DNA of 64,000 nt from Gemmatimonadaceae bacterium (GTDB lineage: Bacteria > Gemmatimonadota > Gemmatimonadetes > Gemmatimonadales > Gemmatimonadaceae): assembly GCA_020851035.1 (NCBI GenBank), contig JADZDM010000024.1, positions 99,647 through 163,646 of the forward strand, given 5' to 3'. A model generated the notes under the pieces. It was not told the DNA's origin and did not search any database. It was given only the letters and a program-made list of their open reading frames with translations. Positions 47,059 to 54,900 of this stretch are shown in pieces (the first letter of the stretch is position 1; the number at the start of each line of letters is the position of its first letter). Both the position numbers and the translations under genes were made by a program.

Positions 47059-47586
47059 ATGGCGACTCACTTCCGCGGCACCGACATCGAGCGACGGGCC
47101 CTGGACGCGTATATCAAGCTCATGCGTTCGACCGTGGCCGTGAACGCACAGCTTTTCCCGCCGTTGCAGGCCGAGTTCGGCGTGACGGCGAGCCAGCTCG
47201 GTGTGCTCGAGGCGCTCTCGCACCTCGGCCCGATGCCGCATTGCGCGCTGGCCGGGAAGCTGCTCGTCAGCGCCAGCAACCTCACCACCGTGCTCGACAA
47301 CCTCGAGCGCGATGGCCTGGTGCGCCGTGACCGCGACGCCGGCGACCGCCGCGTCTCGATCATCTCGCTCACCGCCGCCGGCGAGGCACGCCTCGCGTCG
47401 TTCTTCCCTCAGCACGTCCAGCGCCTGGTGCGCGCCATGTCCGGCCTCGATGAGGCTGAACAGGCGGAGCTGGGCCGGCTGTGCCGCAAGCTGGGTCTCT
47501 CCGCCACGTCGCGCGACTCGCCGCCGCGGGTGAGCCCTGAAGGTTCCTCCGCATCGTCCAACACTTCCACGCAGGTGCACTCATGA
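47059..47586 (+). CDS. mhqR: MarR-family repressor, MhqR-like
   Basis: This 175-residue regulator has the MarR winged helix (EFGVTASQLGVLEALSHLGP, HCALAGKLLVSASNLTTVLD, NLERDGLVRRDRDAGDRRVS) and a C-terminal Ser-rich tail. Its neighbours (nitroreductase, ring-cleavage dioxygenase, hydrolase) are the same set as the MhqR regulon of Bacillus, which detoxifies quinones. It should bind the palindrome at 47018-47036 and release it when quinone-like electrophiles appear. The ATG at 47059 is chosen because the MarR homology starts here. The stop codon overlaps the next ATG. Confidence 0.85.
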   Translation: MATHFRGTDIERRALDAYIKLMRSTVAVNAQLFPPLQAEFGVTASQLGVLEALSHLGPMPHCALAGKLLVSASNLTTVLDNLERDGLVRRDRDAGDRRVSIISLTAAGEARLASFFPQHVQRLVRAMSGLDEAEQAELGRLCRKLGLSATSRDSPPRVSPEGSSASSNTSTQVHS

Positions 47587-48206
47587 GTACGTCCGCATCC
47601 CCGCAGGTCCTGACCGTCACGCAGGCCGCCGAGACCCGCCGGTCCATCCGCAAGTACGAGCCGACGCCGATTCCGCGCGCGGATCTCGAGGAGATCCTCC
47701 GTGTCACGGGTCTCGCGCCGTCGCCGTGGAACGTGCAGCCGTGGCGCTTCGTGGTGGTGGAGGATGCCGCCACCAAGGCGAAGCTGCAGGAAGCGGCGTA
47801 TGGCCAGCCGCAGGTGGGCGCCGCGCCGGCTGTGATCGTGCTGTACTCCGACATGACCGACGCGCTCGAGACGATCGAGGAAGTGGTGCACCCGGGCATG
47901 AAGGGGCCGGCCGGTGACAAGATGGCCGCCGACGTCCGCGGCATCCTCGGCGGCATGAGTGCGGCCGATCGCGATGCGTGGGGCAACGCGGAGGCGAACA
48001 TCGCCCTCGGATACCTGCTGCTCAGCGCACAGGCCCACGGGTACAGCACCAGCCCGATGCTCGGCTTCATGCCGGACGCGGTGAAGTCGCTGCTCGGCCT
48101 CCCGGCCGACGCGCGCATCCCTGCGCTGGTCGCCATCGGCATCGGTGCCGAGGAAGGGTTCCCGCACCACCGTCATCCGCTGTCGCGGATCGTACGCTAC
48201 GCCTGA
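47583..48206 (+). CDS. mhqN: Nitroreductase-family NAD(P)H-dependent flavoprotein, MhqN-like
   Basis: The 207-residue enzyme has the family blocks ETRRSIRKYEPTPIP (FMN contact), LAPSPWNVQPWRFVVVED and an NADPH/flavin region WGNAEANIALGYLLLSAQAH, plus PALVAIGIGAEEG. It should reduce quinones or nitroaromatics by two electrons to less reactive forms. It is coupled to mhqR by ATGA overlap. Length and position agree with Bacillus MhqN (about 206 residues), although that symbol rests on synteny as much as sequence. Confidence 0.85.
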   Translation: MSTSASPQVLTVTQAAETRRSIRKYEPTPIPRADLEEILRVTGLAPSPWNVQPWRFVVVEDAATKAKLQEAAYGQPQVGAAPAVIVLYSDMTDALETIEEVVHPGMKGPAGDKMAADVRGILGGMSAADRDAWGNAEANIALGYLLLSAQAHGYSTSPMLGFMPDAVKSLLGLPADARIPALVAIGIGAEEGFPHHRHPLSRIVRYA

Positions 48207-48306
48207 CCTGTCGTCGGGCCGGTCGTGGGTGCGGGGCGGCGACAGGTCTCGCCGCCCCGCGCTCGTTTCACCGGCGCCCATGTCGCGCCACACGGAGGAG
48301 TGTCAC

Positions 48307-49266
48307 ATGCATCGCACCACCGGCCTGCATCACCTCACGGCCATCGCCAGCGACCCGCAGCGGAACCTGGACTTCTACGCCGGCACGCTCGGGCTGCGCT
48401 TCGTGAAGCAGACCGTGAACTTCGACGACCCTGGCACCTACCACCTGTACTACGGCGATGCCACGGGCCGTCCCGGCAGCATCCTCACGTTCTTCCCGTG
48501 GCCGGGCGCGCGTCGCGGGCGCGTGGGTGCCGGGCAGGTGGCGGAGACGCAGCTCGCGATTCCCACCGGGGCGCTGGCGTTCTGGATCCAGCGCCTCACC
48601 GCACGGCAGGTGCCGTTCACCGGCCCGGTGCGGCGGTTCGGCCACGAGAGCGTGCTGACCTTCACCGATCACGACGGCCTGCCGCTCGCACTCGTCGCCA
48701 CCGACGCCGCGGCGACGCAGCCTGGGTGGGACGATGCCGAGGGTGTGCCCGCGGCGATGAGCATCCGCGGCATGCACGCGGTGACACTCTGGGTGCACCA
48801 GCTGGCGCCGACGGCCGGCGTGCTCACGTCGGCGCTCGGCTATCGCGAGCTGGCGCGCGACGGCGATGTCGTGCGGTTTGCGGTGGGTGACGCGGAACCC
48901 GGCGCGCTGCTCGACGTGCGGGCCCTGCCCACGGGGCCCGGCGGCACCGGTGGCGCGGGGACGGTGCACCACGTCGCCTTCCGCGCCGCGGATGACGACA
49001 CCGAGTTCGCGAGCCGCACGCAGGTGATGGCGGCGTTCCTGCCGATCACCGAGCAGATCGACCGCACCTACTTCCGCTCGATGTACTTCCGCGAGCTGGG
49101 GCACGTGCTGTTCGAGCTGGCCACCGACAGCCCCGGCTTCGCGGTGGACGAGGATGTCTCGCGCCTGGGTGAGGTGCTGCAGCTTCCGACCCAGCACGAG
49201 CACCTGCGTGACGCGCTGCGCGAGCGCCTGCCGGTGCTGCACCGACCCGGCGCGGTGGAGCGATGA
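48307..49266 (+). CDS. mhqO: Glyoxalase-fold ring-cleavage dioxygenase, MhqO-like
   Basis: The 319-residue protein has two glyoxalase/extradiol modules. The first starts LHHLTAIASDPQRNLDFYAG, then TLGLRFVKQTVNFDDP with TYHLYYGDATGRPGSILTFF; the second has GMHAVTLWVHQLAPTAGVLT, and GTVHHVAFRAADD supplies His. The ligands (HH, H, E) for Fe(II) are present. It should open hydroquinone-type aromatic rings. A strong GGAGGAG ribosome site fixes the ATG at 48307. It is followed by the hydrolase gene through ATGA overlap. Confidence 0.88.
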   Translation: MHRTTGLHHLTAIASDPQRNLDFYAGTLGLRFVKQTVNFDDPGTYHLYYGDATGRPGSILTFFPWPGARRGRVGAGQVAETQLAIPTGALAFWIQRLTARQVPFTGPVRRFGHESVLTFTDHDGLPLALVATDAAATQPGWDDAEGVPAAMSIRGMHAVTLWVHQLAPTAGVLTSALGYRELARDGDVVRFAVGDAEPGALLDVRALPTGPGGTGGAGTVHHVAFRAADDDTEFASRTQVMAAFLPITEQIDRTYFRSMYFRELGHVLFELATDSPGFAVDEDVSRLGEVLQLPTQHEHLRDALRERLPVLHRPGAVER

Positions 49267-49901
49267 GTGACGTCACGGCCGTGACGGACTTCGTGCACGT
49301 GCATGTGCCGCCAGCGCCGGAGAGTGCGGAGACGCGCACGATCCTGCTGCTGCACGGCACCGGCGGCGACGAGCGCGACCTGCTGCAACTCGGCGGCATG
49401 GTCGCGCCGGGTGCGCGGCTGCTGGGCGTGCGCGGGCAGGTGCTGGAAGGAGGCATGCCGCGGTTCTTCCGGCGGCTGTCGGAAGGGGTGTTCGACGAGG
49501 CTGACGTGACGCGACGTGCCGCGGACCTGGCGGCCTACGTGCCGGTGGCGGCGGCGCACTACGGCTTCGATGCGCGCGGCGTGGTGGCGCTCGGATTCTC
49601 GAATGGGGCGAACATCGCGGCCGCGATGCTGCTGCTGCATCCGGGGGCGCTGGCGGCTGCCGCGTTGCTGCGGAGCATGGTGCCGCTGGAGCCGGCCGTG
49701 CTGCCCGCCCTGGCCGGCACGCCGGTGCTGCTCGCGGAGGGGCGGTTCGACCCGATCATCCCGCCTGCCAACGCCGAGCGGCTGGCGGCGATGTTGCAGG
49801 CATCGGGCGCGGCGGTCACGCTGCACTGGGAGCCGGCTGCACACGGGCTGACGCAGGCGGACGTGGTGGTGACGCGCGACTGGCTGGCCGCGACGCGGTA
49901 G
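49263..49901 (+). CDS. mhqD: Alpha/beta-hydrolase (carboxylesterase), MhqD-like
   Basis: The 212-residue hydrolase has an oxyanion-hole motif LLLHGTGGDERDLLQLG, the nucleophile Ser in VVALGFSNGANIAAAML, the acidic residue in LLAEGRFDPIIPP and the final His in PAAHGLTQADV. This is the phospholipase/carboxylesterase (YodD/MhqD) family. It probably hydrolyses the ring-cleavage product or an ester-linked conjugate made by the preceding enzymes. As in Bacillus, it follows MhqO directly. Confidence 0.85.
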   Translation: MSDVTAVTDFVHVHVPPAPESAETRTILLLHGTGGDERDLLQLGGMVAPGARLLGVRGQVLEGGMPRFFRRLSEGVFDEADVTRRAADLAAYVPVAAAHYGFDARGVVALGFSNGANIAAAMLLLHPGALAAAALLRSMVPLEPAVLPALAGTPVLLAEGRFDPIIPPANAERLAAMLQASGAAVTLHWEPAAHGLTQADVVVTRDWLAATR

Positions 49902-49945
49902 CGGCGGCTCGTACTGGCGTCCGGGGGCGTGACGTATGTTGTGGT

Positions 49946-50779
49946 GTGCACCTCCTGCGTCCCCTCGCCCTGCTCACCGTGACCGTCGCCGCCGGCGCCG
50001 TCGTGCGTGCCGTGCGCCTGCCGTCGCCGCCGTCCAGCCCCCCGGTGCCCGACGCGCGCCGTGGCCTGGCGCTGCTGCAGCACTTCAACGACAGCCTGCC
50101 GCGCAACGGCGGCAATGCGTTGCGGTGCACCAGCTGTCACCTGGACGATGGCACCCGCGGCACGGCGATGTCGTGGATCGGTGCCACGTCGCGCTTTCCG
50201 AAGTACCGGTCGCGGCGCGGCAGCGTGGAGACAATCGCGCAGCGGGTGAACGAGTGCATTGCGCGCAGCCTGGCGGGGCGGATGCTGCCGGAGGATTCGC
50301 GCGCGATGGGCGACATGGTGGCGTACTTCGAGTCGCTGCGCACGATGGCGGTGCCGGCCCGGCCGGACACCGTGCGGCTGGTGGGTGACACGGTGCGCGG
50401 GGCTGCGGGGTTCGTGGCCAGCTGTGCGCGCTGCCACGGCGCCACCGGACGGGGTGGCGTGGCGCCGGCGGTGGCGGGCGCGCGGAGCTACTCGATCGGT
50501 GCCGGCCTCGCGCGCCAGAACGTGCTGGCCACCTTCCTGCGCTGGAACATGCCGCAGGACCGCCCCGGCACCCTGGAGCCGCAGCTGGCGGCCGACATCG
50601 CGGCGTGGATGCTGCGCCAGCCGCGCCAGGACCATCCGGGGAAGGCGGGGGACTGGCCGAAGGGTGATCCACCGTCGGACGTTGCATATGCCACCGCGGC
50701 GGCGCGGGCGCGCGGGGCCGCACTGCCGGCACAGCGGCCGCTGCTGCGCCGTCGGGTGGCGCCGCTGCCGGCCCGCTAG
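49946..50779 (+). CDS. Dihaem cytochrome c, TsdA-like
   Basis: This 277-residue exported protein has a signal peptide and two CxxCH haem sites: C61-C64-H65 (CTSCH) and C160-C163-H164 (CARCH). The stretch QRVNECIARSLAGRMLPEDS, followed by MGDMVAYFESLR, matches thiosulfate dehydrogenase TsdA, in which a Cys (here likely C104) is an axial haem ligand. It would oxidise thiosulfate to tetrathionate or work in reverse in the periplasm. GTG 49946 is the only in-frame start close to the signal peptide. It lies 44 bp after mhqD and may or may not be part of that operon. Confidence 0.8.
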   Translation: MHLLRPLALLTVTVAAGAVVRAVRLPSPPSSPPVPDARRGLALLQHFNDSLPRNGGNALRCTSCHLDDGTRGTAMSWIGATSRFPKYRSRRGSVETIAQRVNECIARSLAGRMLPEDSRAMGDMVAYFESLRTMAVPARPDTVRLVGDTVRGAAGFVASCARCHGATGRGGVAPAVAGARSYSIGAGLARQNVLATFLRWNMPQDRPGTLEPQLAADIAAWMLRQPRQDHPGKAGDWPKGDPPSDVAYATAAARARGAALPAQRPLLRRRVAPLPAR

Positions 50780-50815
50780 GAACGCGTCAGTGCTCCCGAC
50801 TCCGGAGGTGTGCTG

Positions 50816-51247
50816 ATGGCCCGTGGTGCTGCAAGGGACGACGACGGCGACGACGAGGCGACTCCGCCGGGGCGCGTGCGCCTCGACAAGTGGCTCTGGG
50901 CTGCGCGCTTCTTCAAGACCCGGGCGCTGGCAGCCGAGGCGGTCGACGGCGGCAAGGTGTCGGTGAACGACGAGCGGCCAAAACGGGCGCGACTGATCCA
51001 AGCGGGCGACGAGGTCGCCGTGCGTCTGGGGCCGTACCTCCATATCGTGCTGGTGCGCGACGTGAGCGCGCGCCGGGGATCCGCCGCGATCGCCCAGGGG
51101 TTGTATGAGGAGACACCCGGGAGCATCGCCGCCCGGGCGCACCTGTCGGAGCAGTACCGCGCCGCCGCGACGATGTTCGCGCACCAGGAAGGAAAGCCAA
51201 GCAAGAAGGAGCGTCGCGCCATCGACAGGGTGCGCGACCGCCGCTGA
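50816..51247 (+). CDS. hslR: S4-domain ribosome-associated heat-shock protein (Hsp15)
   Basis: The 143-residue protein has an S4 RNA-binding domain at about residues 20-80 (RVRLDKWLWAARFFKTRALA, then EAVDGGKVSVNDERPKRARL) and a basic C-terminal tail (GKPSKKERRAIDRVRDRR). This is Hsp15/HslR, which binds free 50S subunits carrying a nascent chain and helps recycle them. GGAGG seven bases before the ATG at 50816 fixes the start over an upstream GTG. Confidence 0.88.
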   Translation: MARGAARDDDGDDEATPPGRVRLDKWLWAARFFKTRALAAEAVDGGKVSVNDERPKRARLIQAGDEVAVRLGPYLHIVLVRDVSARRGSAAIAQGLYEETPGSIAARAHLSEQYRAAATMFAHQEGKPSKKERRAIDRVRDRR

Positions 51248-51358
51248 ATGCAGGCAGACCGTAACATCACGTGCCACCACATGCTGGCGCGTTGATGTAG
51301 CGATCCGGTGCAGTGACATTTCAGGTGCGCACCACTCAGACCCCGCATCAGACGTGTC

Positions 51359-53557
51359 ATGCCATTCGTGATCAGCCGCGCCGTGAATGAACTCGTGGCC
51401 CGCACCCTCGCGCTCGAGATCGAGCCGCGGCGCTGGGATCCGGGCTTCATCGGCACGCCGCCACGTGTCGCGACCGTGTCCGAGCTCGCCAATGCGATCG
51501 AGGCGATCGGCAAGCAGGGTGAGCTGAGCTACCTGCGGCGCACACTGGGCCGCGCGGAGTTCGAGCAACTGGTGCGCGATGGTGCGGTGCCGGTGGTGCT
51601 GCTGCCGGAACGTGGCGAGGACGCACTCGAGGCGCTGGTGGTGGTGGCCTCGACAGGGCGCGCACTCACGATCGTGCCGGTGACGGCACGAGGTGCCGGC
51701 GCCGAGAGCACGCTGTCCCTGGAGTCGGCGTGGGCGCGCCTCTCGTCGCGGGTGGTGGCCGCCCTGGTCCCGGTGCGGCTCACCCCGGTGCTGAGCGATC
51801 GCGGTGACGGCCTGATCCACGACACCCCGCACGAGCACCTCACGCCGTTCCAGCGCCTGCGCCAGCTCCTGCACTCGGAGCGGCGCGACATCGAGCTGAT
51901 CTACCTCTACGCGGTGCTCGTCGGCCTCTTCAGCCTCACGGTGCCGCTGGCGGTGCAGGGGCTCACGCAGCTGGTGCAGGGTGGCCTGGTGCTGCAGCCG
52001 GTGGTGCTGCTCATCATCTTCGCCATCGTCGGCACGCTGGTGACGGGCGCGATCCAGCTGCTGCAGGAGTCGGTGGTCGAGAACATCCAGCAGCGGATCT
52101 TCGCGCGCCTCGCCTTCGAGTTCGCGTACCTGGTGCCGCGCGTGCGCTTCGAGGCGGCGCAGAAGGCCAACCTGCCGCTGCAGATGAACCGCTTCTTCGA
52201 GGCGGTGCTGATCCAGAAGGCGCTGGCGAAGCTGCTGCTGGACGTGCCGACGGCCACCCTCCAGGTGCTGTTCGGGGTGGGGCTGCTCTCGTTCTACAAC
52301 CCGAGCTTCATCATCTTCGCGGTGGTCCTGATCCTCGGCGTCTACGTGATCTTCCGGCTCACGTTCCCGCGCGGGCTCGAGACGAGCATCATGGAGTCGA
52401 AGTTCAAGTACAACGTGCTGGAGTGGCTGCAGGCGATGGCCCGCTCCATCTCGGCCTTCAAGTTCGCCACGCGCTCCACGCTGCCCATGGAGAACATGGA
52501 CGAGCACGTGGCCAACTACCTCAAGTACCGGCGGAAGCACTTCAAGGTACTGATCACGCAGTCGATGAGCATGATCGTCTTCAAGACGCTGCTCACCGGC
52601 GCGCTGCTGATCCTCGGCACAACGCTGGTGGTGGGCCGCTCACTCACGCTGGGCCAGTTCGTGGCGGCGGAGCTGGTGATCGTGACCGTGCTCGCCGGCG
52701 TGGAGAAGCTGGTGCGGTCGCTGGCCACGATCTACGACGTGCTCACCTCGGTGGACAAGGTCGGCCACGTGATGGACCTGCCGGTAGAGGAGATCCACGG
52801 ACTGCAGATCGCCGCGTCCACGGCCGGACTGGCGATCCAGGCCCGCGGGCTGACGTTCACGTACCCCGACCAGTCGTCGCCCACGCTCTCGGACATCAAC
52901 CTCGACATCCGGCCCGGCGAGCGGATCGCCGTCACCGGCGTGGACGGCAGCGGGCAGACCACGCTGCTGCGTCTGCTCGGGGCGCTGCACGACCGCTTCG
53001 ACGGCACGCTCACCTATGACGGCGTGACGCTGCGCAGCATGAACCGCGCGGCGCTCCGGGAGCAGATCGGCCAGGTGCTCTCCACCACCGACCTGTTCGA
53101 CGGCACCATCGAGGAGAACATCAGCGTCGGCCGGCGCTTCGTGGACCGCGCCGCCGTGCTGAAGGCGCTGCGCGACGTGGACGTGGACGAGGTGGTGCAG
53201 GGCATGCCGAATGGCGTGCAGACGCGCATCACCAACGGCGGCACCAACCTCTCGGCCGCGGTGGCGAGCAAGCTGCTGGTGGCACAGGGCATCGTCGGTG
53301 CGCCGCGGCTGCTGCTGCTGGACGACTTCTTCCAGAACCTGGACGAGGAGTACCGCACGCGCCTGATCCGGCTGCTCACCGACCGGGCGGTGCCGCACAC
53401 GGTGGTGGCGGTCTCGCACGACCCGGAGTTCCTGGTGGCGTGTGACCTGATCCTGGTGATGGAGGGCGGGCGCATCCGCGAACAGGGCACGTGGGCGGAG
53501 CTGGGGCACACGCTCGGCCGGACACAGGCGCAGGGGTTCCCTGCGCAGGGGCGCTGA
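51359..53557 (+). CDS. Type I secretion-type ABC exporter with altered ATPase motifs
   Basis: This 732-residue fused ABC exporter has an N-terminal peptidase-like domain without recognisable catalytic residues (about 1-150), six membrane helices (about 175-450: YLYAVLVGLFSLTVPLAVQG to LVIVTVLAGVEKL) and a nucleotide-binding domain (500-720). The ATPase motifs are unusual. Walker A reads GVDGSGQTT with Q533 instead of the invariant Lys, the signature LSGGQ is NLSAAV (L631-V635), and Walker B ends in LLLLDDF with Asp656 where Glu is usual. The H-loop His687 (VAVSHDPE) is kept. A divergent clade with a non-LSGGQ signature is known from Bacteroidetes, but the Gln in Walker A suggests even weaker or no ATP hydrolysis. 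It leads an operon with an HlyD-type adaptor and a TolC-type channel. Confidence 0.82.
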   Translation: MPFVISRAVNELVARTLALEIEPRRWDPGFIGTPPRVATVSELANAIEAIGKQGELSYLRRTLGRAEFEQLVRDGAVPVVLLPERGEDALEALVVVASTGRALTIVPVTARGAGAESTLSLESAWARLSSRVVAALVPVRLTPVLSDRGDGLIHDTPHEHLTPFQRLRQLLHSERRDIELIYLYAVLVGLFSLTVPLAVQGLTQLVQGGLVLQPVVLLIIFAIVGTLVTGAIQLLQESVVENIQQRIFARLAFEFAYLVPRVRFEAAQKANLPLQMNRFFEAVLIQKALAKLLLDVPTATLQVLFGVGLLSFYNPSFIIFAVVLILGVYVIFRLTFPRGLETSIMESKFKYNVLEWLQAMARSISAFKFATRSTLPMENMDEHVANYLKYRRKHFKVLITQSMSMIVFKTLLTGALLILGTTLVVGRSLTLGQFVAAELVIVTVLAGVEKLVRSLATIYDVLTSVDKVGHVMDLPVEEIHGLQIAASTAGLAIQARGLTFTYPDQSSPTLSDINLDIRPGERIAVTGVDGSGQTTLLRLLGALHDRFDGTLTYDGVTLRSMNRAALREQIGQVLSTTDLFDGTIEENISVGRRFVDRAAVLKALRDVDVDEVVQGMPNGVQTRITNGGTNLSAAVASKLLVAQGIVGAPRLLLLDDFFQNLDEEYRTRLIRLLTDRAVPHTVVAVSHDPEFLVACDLILVMEGGRIREQGTWAELGHTLGRTQAQGFPAQGR

Positions 53558-53559
53558 GC

Positions 53560-54900
53560 ATGGCCACCACACCATCCCGCCGCGCCGCGCCGGCCGAGGT
53601 GCCGCGCGACATCCTCAGCGACCACGAGCACCTCGAGTCGGCGAAGCTCCTCGTCACGCCCGCGTCGCACCGGCTCTTCTACCGCATCGTGATCGGCACG
53701 CTCGTCGTGTTCGTCGCGTCGATGTTCCTGCCCTGGCAGCAGTTCGTCGAGGGCAAGGGTGAGGTCACGGCCTTCTCGCCGGCGGATCGCCCGCAGGTGG
53801 TGCCGTCGACCATCGGGGGACGGATCGTCGAGTGGTACGTGCAGGAGGGGCAGGTGGTGAAGGCGGGGGACCCGCTGCTGCGCATCACCGAGGTGAAGGA
53901 CGACTACCTCGACCCGCAGACCATCGACCGCTACAACGAGCAGCTCACCGGCAAGTCGTCGGCCGTGACGTCGAAGCGGGAGAAGGTGCGCCAGCTCGAG
54001 CTGCAGATCGGGCTGCTGGAGCGGAACCTGCGCCTGGGTGAGCAGAAGGCGCGCACCAAGGTGGCGCAGTACGAGGCCGACGTGCGGGCCGCGGTGATCG
54101 ACTCCGCCACTGCGCTGGCCCAGTGGCAGCGCCAGCAGGCCCTGCTCGACCAGGAGCTGGTGCGCCTCACCGACGTGGAGAACGCGCGCGTCAAGTACCA
54201 GAACGCGGTGGCGAAGCTGCAGGAGAAGCGCCAGGCGCTGCAGGCCGCGCAGATCGAGCTGGATGGCGTGGCAGTGGACTATGGCGAGAAGATCGCGAAG
54301 GCGCGCTCCGAGGCCGCCGCGACGATGGCCGAGGTGGGCGAGGGCTCGGCGGACGTGGCGAAACTGCGGCAGAACGTGCGCAACCTCGAGATCCGCAACG
54401 GGTTCTACGTGGTCCGCGCGCCGCAGGCCGGCACCATCGTGCGCGCCGCGCGCGCGGGCATCGGCGAGCAGCTGAAGGAAGGGGAGACGGTGGTGACGAT
54501 CATGCCGGCGGCGGCGCAGCAGGCGGTGGCGCTGCTGGTGAAGCCGATGGACGTGCCGCTGCTCAGCGTGGGCCGCAAGGTGCGCCTGCAGTTCGATGGC
54601 TGGCCGGCGCTGCAGTTCGCCGGCTGGCCGAGCGTGAGCGTGGGCACCTTTGGCGGCACGGTGGCGGTGATCGACCGGGTGCCCGATGCCGCCGGCCAGT
54701 TCCGCGTGCTGGTGGTGCCCGATTCCACCGAGGAGGCCTGGCCGCGGCAGCTCCGACTGGGCTCGGGGGTGCTGGGCTGGGCGATGCTCGACCAGGTGCG
54801 GGTGGGCTTCGAACTGTGGCGTCGTGTGAACGGGTTCCCGCCGTCGCTGCGCCAGCCGAGCGACGATGCGTTCGGCGGTGCGAAATCGGGGACGAAGTGA
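53560..54900 (+). CDS. HlyD-family membrane fusion protein
   Basis: The 446-residue adaptor has one N-terminal membrane segment (FYRIVIGTLVVFVASMFLPW, about residues 43-62) and a biotinyl-lipoyl half-motif (GGRIVEWYVQEGQVVKAGDP). A long coiled-coil follows (about 120-280; QLELQIGLLERNLRLGEQKA, ARVKYQNAVAKLQEKRQALQ), then the second half (VVRAPQAGTIVRAARAGIGE) and a beta-barrel domain. It links the ABC exporter to the TolC channel across the periplasm. Two bases separate it from the ABC gene, and its stop overlaps the next start as GTGA, so all three are translated together. Confidence 0.9.
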   Translation: MATTPSRRAAPAEVPRDILSDHEHLESAKLLVTPASHRLFYRIVIGTLVVFVASMFLPWQQFVEGKGEVTAFSPADRPQVVPSTIGGRIVEWYVQEGQVVKAGDPLLRITEVKDDYLDPQTIDRYNEQLTGKSSAVTSKREKVRQLELQIGLLERNLRLGEQKARTKVAQYEADVRAAVIDSATALAQWQRQQALLDQELVRLTDVENARVKYQNAVAKLQEKRQALQAAQIELDGVAVDYGEKIAKARSEAAATMAEVGEGSADVAKLRQNVRNLEIRNGFYVVRAPQAGTIVRAARAGIGEQLKEGETVVTIMPAAAQQAVALLVKPMDVPLLSVGRKVRLQFDGWPALQFAGWPSVSVGTFGGTVAVIDRVPDAAGQFRVLVVPDSTEEAWPRQLRLGSGVLGWAMLDQVRVGFELWRRVNGFPPSLRQPSDDAFGGAKSGTK

